The position numbers and the translations under genes were made by a program. Below, piece after piece: positions 5,812-10,645 of a stretch of 10,645 nucleotides of DNA. Location: positions 15,590-26,234 of the forward strand of contig PKYZ01000191.1 of the NCBI GenBank assembly GCA_003132865.1, in the 5' to 3' direction. Within the stretch, counting starts at the first letter, position 1. Each line of letters starts with the position of its first letter. Origin of the DNA: Bryobacterales bacterium. Its GTDB lineage: Bacteria; Acidobacteriota; Terriglobia; Bryobacterales; Bryobacteraceae. The notes under the pieces are model-generated. The model was not told the DNA's origin and did not search any database. It saw only the letters and a program-made list of their open reading frames with translations.

Positions 5812-7371
5812 ATGATTCGAATTCACAGCATCATTCTTTTTGCGGCCATCGCTTGCAGTGCCGCCGCCGCTACCGTCGACGAGGTGCGCATCGAAAGCGG
5901 CGCGCTGAAAGGAGCGATCGCGGGCGGCGTGGTCGCGTTCAAGGGCATTCCTTACGCCGCGCCTCCCACAGGCCAGAATCGCTGGCGCGCGCCGCAGCCC
6001 GTCGCGCAGTGGAAGAGTGTGCGATCCGCCGCCACCCATGCATCCGATTGCATGCAGCTTCCGTTTCCAAGCGACGCCGCGCCGCTCGGCACCAAGCCCG
6101 CCGAGGACTGCCTGTATCTCAACGTGTGGGCCCCCGTCCAGCGGTCGTCCGGCAAGCTGCCCGTCATGGTATGGATCTATGGCGGCGGCTTCGTCAACGG
6201 CGGAAGCTCGCCGGCGGTCTACGATGGAACGCATTTCGCCGAGAGCGGCGTCGTATTCGTCAGCTTCAACTACCGCGTCGGGCGCTTCGGATTCTTTGCG
6301 CACCCTGCGCTCACCAAGGAAGATCCAAACGGCCTGCTCGGCAACTATTGTTACCTCGATCAGATCGCGGCCCTGAAATGGGTGCGGAAGAACATTGCGC
6401 GGTTTGGCGGCGATCCCGGCAACGTCAACCTGTTCGGCGAATCCGCCGGTGGCGGCTCAGTGCTCACCATGATGACCACTCCACTGGCGCGCGGGCTGTT
6501 CCACAAAGCCATCATCGAATCGGGCGGCGGCCGTGCTGGCATTGGGCCGATGCGCCGCGTCCGCGAATCCGGCCCGAATCTGCCGTCGGGCGAAGCAGTC
6601 GGAGTCGCGTTTGCCGAGAAGGCCGGCATCCAGGGTGAAGATGCCGCCGCGCTGGCCGCGTTGCGCGAGTTGCCCGCCGAGCGTGTCGTCGATCATCTGA
6701 ACATGGCGAGCATGATGAACCCCACGTATGCCGGTCCGATGATCGACGGCAAGATCGTGGCGGAATCACCCGAGCAAGCGTTGCTGGCCGGGCACGCCAT
6801 GAACATTCCTGTGATCGCGGGGGCCAACAGCAGCGACATCGGGTTCTCTTTCGCCAAGAGCATGGACGAGTTGTTCGCTCCGTTCGGCGCCAACAAGGAA
6901 AAGGCGCAGGCCGCCTACGATCCGGAGCATTCGGGCGAATTCCGCAAGATCGGCATGCTGGTGGCCGCGGACCGGATGATGATCGAGCCGGCCCGATTCG
7001 TGGTGCGGACGGCCGCGGCCACGCGCCAGCGCGCGTATGAGTATCGTTTCTCCTACGTGGCGGAGTCCCTGCGCAAGCAGTGGAAGGGCGCGCCGCACGC
7101 GACCGAGATTCCGTTTGTCTTCGATACCGTCGCCGCACGCTACACCAAGGACTTGGCGCCCGCGGACGAAGCCACTGCCAAGGCGGCCCTGGCTTACTGG
7201 GTGGCGTTTGCCAAGACCGGCAATCCCGATGGCGAAGGGCGTCCGCACTGGCCCGCGTACAACGCCAACGACGACCAGTTGATGAACTTCACCAACTCCG
7301 GACCGGTCGCGGAGCACGATGCGTGGAAAGCGCGGCTGGACTTGACCGAAGCGTCTGCGCAGAGCAAATAA
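5812..7371 (+). CDS. Secreted type-B carboxylesterase
   Basis: This is a 519-residue alpha/beta hydrolase of the carboxylesterase type B family. It begins with a signal peptide (hydrophobic 5-18, likely cut in the alanine run 17-20); Cys15 in AIAC is a weak lipoprotein alternative. EDCLYLNVWAP (98-108) is the family's signature 2, GGGF (124-127) forms the oxyanion hole, and FGESAGGGS (208-216) holds the nucleophile Ser211. The acid is probably Asp342 in the SSDIG segment, and GAPHATEIPFVF (426-437) provides His429. It should hydrolyse carboxylic esters outside the cytoplasm, for example acyl or aromatic esters on glycans or glycosides. The acid sits in an unusual NSSDIG context rather than the common DEG. 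It starts 7 bases after the GH3 stop with no Shine-Dalgarno, so it is probably co-transcribed and perhaps translationally coupled; the pair could remove both acyl and sugar groups from the same substrates. The ATG at 5812 is preferred over the upstream in-frame ATG at 5740, which lies inside the GH3 gene and would bury the signal peptide. Confidence 0.94.
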   Translation: MIRIHSIILFAAIACSAAAATVDEVRIESGALKGAIAGGVVAFKGIPYAAPPTGQNRWRAPQPVAQWKSVRSAATHASDCMQLPFPSDAAPLGTKPAEDCLYLNVWAPVQRSSGKLPVMVWIYGGGFVNGGSSPAVYDGTHFAESGVVFVSFNYRVGRFGFFAHPALTKEDPNGLLGNYCYLDQIAALKWVRKNIARFGGDPGNVNLFGESAGGGSVLTMMTTPLARGLFHKAIIESGGGRAGIGPMRRVRESGPNLPSGEAVGVAFAEKAGIQGEDAAALAALRELPAERVVDHLNMASMMNPTYAGPMIDGKIVAESPEQALLAGHAMNIPVIAGANSSDIGFSFAKSMDELFAPFGANKEKAQAAYDPEHSGEFRKIGMLVAADRMMIEPARFVVRTAAATRQRAYEYRFSYVAESLRKQWKGAPHATEIPFVFDTVAARYTKDLAPADEATAKAALAYWVAFAKTGNPDGEGRPHWPAYNANDDQLMNFTNSGPVAEHDAWKARLDLTEASAQSK

Positions 7372-7432
7372 TCCGCAAAAGCAACCCGGATTGAGAAGTC
7401 CTGGCCGGCGGGACCACTAACCTGCTGGCCCC

Positions 7433-8053
7433 ATGCAACGCCTACTCCCCGCGCCCGCGGCTGCCATTGCCGGAAACAGGCGCATGACCGCGGCCGCCGG
7501 ACGTCTGCCGGCGCCAGTAGAGCTCATCGGGCAAAGAATCTACCTCCTCCGCGGCCAGAAGGTCATGCTCGATTCCGACCTGGCCGAGTTGTATCGCGTA
7601 CCCACCTTCCGCCTGAACGAAGCAGTCAAGCGTAACCAGGAACGTTTTCCCGAAGATTTCATGTTCCAACTCCTCAAAGAAGAGGCCGCCTCTTTGACAT
7701 CGCAAATTGCGATGTCAAACAAAGGCCGTGGTGGCCGGCGCACTCTTCCCTATGCCTTCACCGAGCATGGCGTGGCCATGCTCTCGTCCGTCCTCAACAG
7801 CGAACGCGCGGTGCAGATGAACATCCTGATCGTCCGCGCCTTTGTGAAACTGCGAGAAGTGCTCGCCACCCACAGGGACTTGGCGCGCAAGATGGAGCGG
7901 CTGGAGTATACCCAAAAGGACCATGCGGCGGTCCTCTCGATCCTGGTCAAGGACATTCAGGACCTCGAAAAGAAGGTGGTGAGGGGATTCAAGAAACTGA
8001 GGGCCCCCAGCCGGCGCAAGCCCCGCATCGGTTTCATCGCCGAACCACGGTAG
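7433..8053 (+). CDS. ORF6N-domain (KilA-N-like) DNA-binding protein
   Basis: This is a 206-residue protein. Residues 30-140 match the ORF6N domain found in phage antirepressor-like and chromosomal proteins: [20 protein letters not shown] (31-50), [18 protein letters not shown] (51-68), [14 protein letters not shown] (71-84), then [20 protein letters not shown] (100-119) and [13 protein letters not shown] (130-142). The C-terminal part (145-190) is rich in charged heptad-like sequence and probably forms a coiled coil for oligomerisation; the tail is basic. The domain is considered DNA-binding, but target and role are unknown. The start could be ATG 7433 or ATG 7484, 17 codons later, since the first 25 residues are not conserved-looking; a weak AGG precedes 7484. 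The gene contains a perfect 27-bp palindrome (7693-7719). ComEC follows after 7 bases, suggesting an operon. Confidence 0.9.
   Translation: MQRLLPAPAAAIAGNRRMTAAAGRLPAPVELIGQRIYLLRGQKVMLDSDLAELYRVPTFRLNEAVKRNQERFPEDFMFQLLKEEAASLTSQIAMSNKGRGGRRTLPYAFTEHGVAMLSSVLNSERAVQMNILIVRAFVKLREVLATHRDLARKMERLEYTQKDHAAVLSILVKDIQDLEKKVVRGFKKLRAPSRRKPRIGFIAEPR
7693..7719. repeat. Perfect 27-bp palindrome inside the ORF6N gene
   Basis: Arms TTTGACATCGCAA (7693-7705) and TTGCGATGTCAAA (7707-7719) are exact reverse complements around a single central A at 7706. It encodes residues Leu-Thr-Ser-Gln-Ile-Ala-Met-Ser of the ORF6N domain. It could be an operator for the protein itself, a hairpin in the message, or a consequence of a conserved peptide whose codons happen to be self-complementary. 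Confidence 0.95.
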
Positions 8054-8060
8054 CCGCCCC

Positions 8061-10604
8061 ATGCAAGACCCGCTGCTCCCGCCTCTGGCCGCCATCGCCA
8101 CCGGCATTCTGGCTTCGCGATTTGTTTCGTTCGAAATTCGCGAGCTGTTCATTGTCATTGCGGCATTCGCGATCCTCGGTGCCATCGCGCTGTGGCGGCG
8201 GGCGCGCGTGCTGGCCGGAACATGCTGCCTGCTGGGACTCGTCTTCGCGGGCGCGCTTGTCGATTTGGCGCATCGCCCGGGTTCCCGTCCGGAGCTGGAT
8301 TCCGAGGGACGCGAGCCCGTGATCCTGAGCGGCTGCGTGGTCCAGCCGCCCGCGCTTTCCGGCGACCGCGAGCGCTTCGTGGTGGCATTGGAGCCGGACG
8401 CGCGCGTGCAAGTCACCGCGTACGCGCGCGAAGGCCAGGCGCCGCCGGCGCTGCGCTACGGCCAGCGCGTGGAGTTCGAGGCGCGCGTGCGCCGGCCGCG
8501 GAATTTCGGCAATCCCGGCGCGTTCGACTACGCGCGCTACCTGGCGCGCCGCGACATCTTTTGGACCGCCTCCATGAGCGCTGGCGCCGAGGTCACCGTG
8601 TTACGCGGCCAGTGCGGATCGCGGTTCCAAGCCGCCATCGTGGGCCTGCGCGTGATGGCCCTCGATCGCCTCGCGCAGCTCTACAAAGGCAAGCCGTATG
8701 AGACCGGCATGATGCAGGCCATCATGATCGGCGAGACCTACCAAGTGCAGCGCGTTTGGACGGAGCAGTTCCGCAACACCGGCACCTACCACGCAATAGT
8801 AATTTCCGGCACGCACACAGTGGTGCTGGCGGCGTTCCTGATGCTGGTGCTGCGCCTCTGCTTCGTGCGGCGCGAGGCGGCCCTGTTCTTTACCTCGGCG
8901 TTGTTGTGGCTGTATGCGCTGGTCACCGGATGGGGATCGCCGTGCGTGCGCTGCGCGGCCGGCTTCACGCTGTTCGCGGTCGCCAGCTACTTCGCGCGGC
9001 AGAGGCGCACCTTGAACATACTGGCGGCGGTTGCCATCGGCTTCCTGGTGCTCGATCCCGAGCAGATGTTCGAGGCCAGCTTTCAGCTCACCTTTCTGGC
9101 GGTAGGATTCATCGGCGCGTTCGCCACACCGCTGTTGGAGCGCACCGCCTACTCGCGCGCCCGCGCCCTGGCGGACCTGCCGGATACCGGGCGCGATCTC
9201 CACCTGACGCCCGCGGCCGCGCAGTTCCGCGTGGAGATGCGGCTGCTGGCCGAAACCGTGCGGATCTGGACCAGGCTCCCGGAGCGCGCCAGTTGCCTGG
9301 CCATCGGCATCCCGGCGCGCGTGCTCCTTTACGCGTTTCAGCTTGCGGTGGTCTCGGCCATCGTGCAACTGGGGCTGGCGTTGCCCATGGTGGTGTACTT
9401 TCATCGCATCGGATTTTCGGGTGTGTCCGCAAATACCATCGTGGTGCCGCTGATGTGCGCCGTGATTCCGGTGGGCTTCATCGCCATCTTCACCGGCTGG
9501 GCGTGGGTGGCGAAGGCGGCGGGATGGCTGCTGGCGGCGTCGCACGCGGCGGTCGACTGGCACATGCACCTCGAGCCGAACTGGCGCATTCCGGATCCGC
9601 CGTTGTGGCTGGGAATCGCAATCGGTGTCGGGCTGATCCTGGCGGTCGTGGCCGGGCGCGCGCGCCGCTTGTGGTTCACCGCCGCCGCCGGAGCGCTGGC
9701 GGTATTGCTGGCGCTCCTGCTTTGGCATCCGTTCGCGCCCGAAATCGCGCGCAATGAACTGGAAATGACGGTGGTGGATGTGGGACAGGGCGACAGCATC
9801 CTGCTCGCCTTCCCGGATGGCAAGCTGATGCTGGTGGATGGCGGCGGCATCCCCACCTTCGGGCGGCGCGCGCCCTCGCAAATGGACATCGGCGAAGATG
9901 TGGTATCGCCCTACCTGTGGGACCGTTCCATCGCCCGCATCGACGTGATGGTGTGCACGCACGCGCATGCCGATCACATCGGGGGGCTGCCGGCGCTGCT
10001 CGCGAACTTCCACGCCAAGGAGCTATGGACCGGCGCGAATTCGGAGAACCCCGCATGGGACGCTTTGCGAGAACGCGCGCGCAGGGACGGCGTGCGCATT
10101 GTGCCCCTTCATCGCGGCCAGCGCTTCAACTACGGTGGCGCGGAGTTGGAGGTGCTGGCGCCTTCGCTGGACTATGTGCCCAAAGAGGCGCCGCACAACA
10201 ACGATTCGCTAGCCTTCCGCGTCACCTTCGGACGCCATTCGTTCCTGTTGAGCGGCGATATCGAGCGGCAAATCGAAGCGGAGCTGATCGCCGAAGGCCT
10301 GGTGCGCAAGACGGACGTGCTCAAGGTGCCGCACCACGGCAGTAAGACGTCCAGCACGGCCGCGTTTCTGGATCTGCTGCGGCCGGCGTTCGCGGTGATG
10401 TCCGCGGGCTTCGAGAACTCCTACGGGCACCCGCACGCCGAGGTGCTGGAGCGCTACGAAGAGCGGCAGGCGTGCGTGCTGCGCACCGACCTGGATGGGC
10501 TGGTCACGGTGCGTAGCGACGGACGGCGTCTTCGGATGGACATGGGGCGCTGGTCGGGTGCCCTGGGCAGCGCTCCGGCAGCACTGATGCCGCGGGTGTT
10601 TTGA
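8061..10604 (+). CDS. comEC: ComEC/Rec2 family DNA-uptake channel protein
   Basis: This is an 847-residue inner-membrane protein with all three ComEC regions. N-terminal membrane segments (about 5-20 and 28-68) lead into the DUF4131 OB-like domain, with the typical NFGNPGAFDYARYLARR (148-164). The Competence-family channel domain runs about 215-555 with many hydrophobic spans, including FRNTGTYHAIVISGTHT (237-253), the counterpart of the usual FRxTGLxHLLAISGLHV. A C-terminal metallo-beta-lactamase domain starts at MTVVDVGQGDSILL (569-582) and includes THAHADHIGG (633-642), LLSGDIE (729-735) and VPHHGSKTSS (756-765), so the metal ligands look intact. ComEC carries single-stranded DNA into the cytoplasm during natural transformation; the beta-lactamase-like domain is proposed to degrade the other strand. 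The size matches full-length ComEC. The ATG at 8061 has no Shine-Dalgarno and lies 7 bases after the ORF6N gene. No other competence genes are in view. Confidence 0.95.
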   Translation: MQDPLLPPLAAIATGILASRFVSFEIRELFIVIAAFAILGAIALWRRARVLAGTCCLLGLVFAGALVDLAHRPGSRPELDSEGREPVILSGCVVQPPALSGDRERFVVALEPDARVQVTAYAREGQAPPALRYGQRVEFEARVRRPRNFGNPGAFDYARYLARRDIFWTASMSAGAEVTVLRGQCGSRFQAAIVGLRVMALDRLAQLYKGKPYETGMMQAIMIGETYQVQRVWTEQFRNTGTYHAIVISGTHTVVLAAFLMLVLRLCFVRREAALFFTSALLWLYALVTGWGSPCVRCAAGFTLFAVASYFARQRRTLNILAAVAIGFLVLDPEQMFEASFQLTFLAVGFIGAFATPLLERTAYSRARALADLPDTGRDLHLTPAAAQFRVEMRLLAETVRIWTRLPERASCLAIGIPARVLLYAFQLAVVSAIVQLGLALPMVVYFHRIGFSGVSANTIVVPLMCAVIPVGFIAIFTGWAWVAKAAGWLLAASHAAVDWHMHLEPNWRIPDPPLWLGIAIGVGLILAVVAGRARRLWFTAAAGALAVLLALLLWHPFAPEIARNELEMTVVDVGQGDSILLAFPDGKLMLVDGGGIPTFGRRAPSQMDIGEDVVSPYLWDRSIARIDVMVCTHAHADHIGGLPALLANFHAKELWTGANSENPAWDALRERARRDGVRIVPLHRGQRFNYGGAELEVLAPSLDYVPKEAPHNNDSLAFRVTFGRHSFLLSGDIERQIEAELIAEGLVRKTDVLKVPHHGSKTSSTAAFLDLLRPAFAVMSAGFENSYGHPHAEVLERYEERQACVLRTDLDGLVTVRSDGRRLRMDMGRWSGALGSAPAALMPRVF

Positions 10605-10611
10605 AGTGAGA

Positions 10612-10627
10612 CAGGGCTCCAGCCCTG
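10612..10627. repeat. GC-rich inverted repeat downstream of comEC
   Basis: CAGGGCT (10612-10618) and AGCCCTG (10621-10627) are perfect inverted repeats separated by CC, starting 8 bases after the comEC stop. The position suits a transcription terminator or mRNA 3' end, but no T-run follows, so a dispersed REP-like palindrome is equally possible. The last 41 bases of the window show no supportable gene. Confidence 0.45.
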
Positions 10628-10645
10628 CGGCCGGCGTCCACGCCG

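Noticed and set aside
7370..7392. AATCCG / CGGATT inverted repeat after the carboxylesterase stop as a terminator
   Set aside because: The stem has only six pairs, the loop is 11 bases, and no T-run follows.
7391..7420. TTGAGA as a -35 box for the ORF6N gene
   Set aside because: No acceptable -10 box occurs at 16-19 bases spacing; the best candidate, CACTAA, matches poorly.
7428..8066. Identical 11-base GCCCCATGCAA at both the ORF6N (7428) and comEC (8056) starts
   Set aside because: It is short and GC-rich and occurs only twice; with no known role it is most likely coincidence.
7715..8416. Minus-strand open frame of 233 codons across the ORF6N-comEC junction
   Set aside because: It is antisense to two conserved genes, has low-complexity Ser/Arg/Ala-rich translation and no motif.
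8601..10013. Long minus-strand open frame of 470 codons opposite comEC
   Set aside because: Its translation is dominated by His, Arg, Gln and Gly with no recognisable domain, and it lies opposite a clearly conserved comEC. This is the usual shadow of GC-rich coding DNA.

Overview
The window is GC-rich, densely coded bacterial chromosome. The gene mix is a secreted GH3 glycosidase followed by a secreted carboxylesterase, an ORF6N-domain protein, ComEC/Rec2 and an MGDG-synthase-like glycosyltransferase. Together with start codons that lack Shine-Dalgarno sequences, this resembles soil Acidobacteriota of the Solibacter/Bryobacter type. That placement is an inference from gene content, not proof. 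There is no rRNA, tRNA, CRISPR array, transposase or integrase, and no gene-free stretch over 300 bases.

Left part (1-1767): a PAP2-type lipid phosphatase runs off the left edge on the minus strand. A 73-base AT-rich spacer separates it from a divergent GT28/MGDG-synthase-like glycosyltransferase. One enzyme could supply diacylglycerol-type lipid and the other glycosylate it, so this may be an envelope-lipid locus.

Middle (1781-3508): a two-gene module of visibly lower GC than its flanks. It encodes an ABC/RecF-type AAA ATPase and a small TOPRIM-like (DUF4276/RloB-like) protein, the layout of OLD-, PARIS- and RloAB-like nuclease systems. I read it as a candidate anti-phage or DNA-surveillance cassette. 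The second gene begins at an ATGA overlap, but an extra base in a T5 run puts that start out of frame with the rest of the protein. The body of the second gene is in the same frame as the ATPase, separated from it by one TGA codon.

Right-middle (3570-7371): a probable two-gene operon for a secreted GH3 beta-glycosidase and, 7 bases downstream, a secreted type-B carboxylesterase, suited to breaking down plant or microbial glycans or glycosides.

Right part (7433-10604): an ORF6N (KilA-N-like) DNA-binding protein gene containing a perfect 27-bp palindrome, followed 7 bases later by a full-length ComEC/Rec2 DNA-uptake channel gene. The window ends in a short GC-rich inverted repeat just after comEC.

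Most unusual signals: the ATPase-TOPRIM module with its broken or recoded junction, the intragenic palindrome in the ORF6N gene, and promoter -10 boxes lying so close to start codons that leaderless transcripts are likely.
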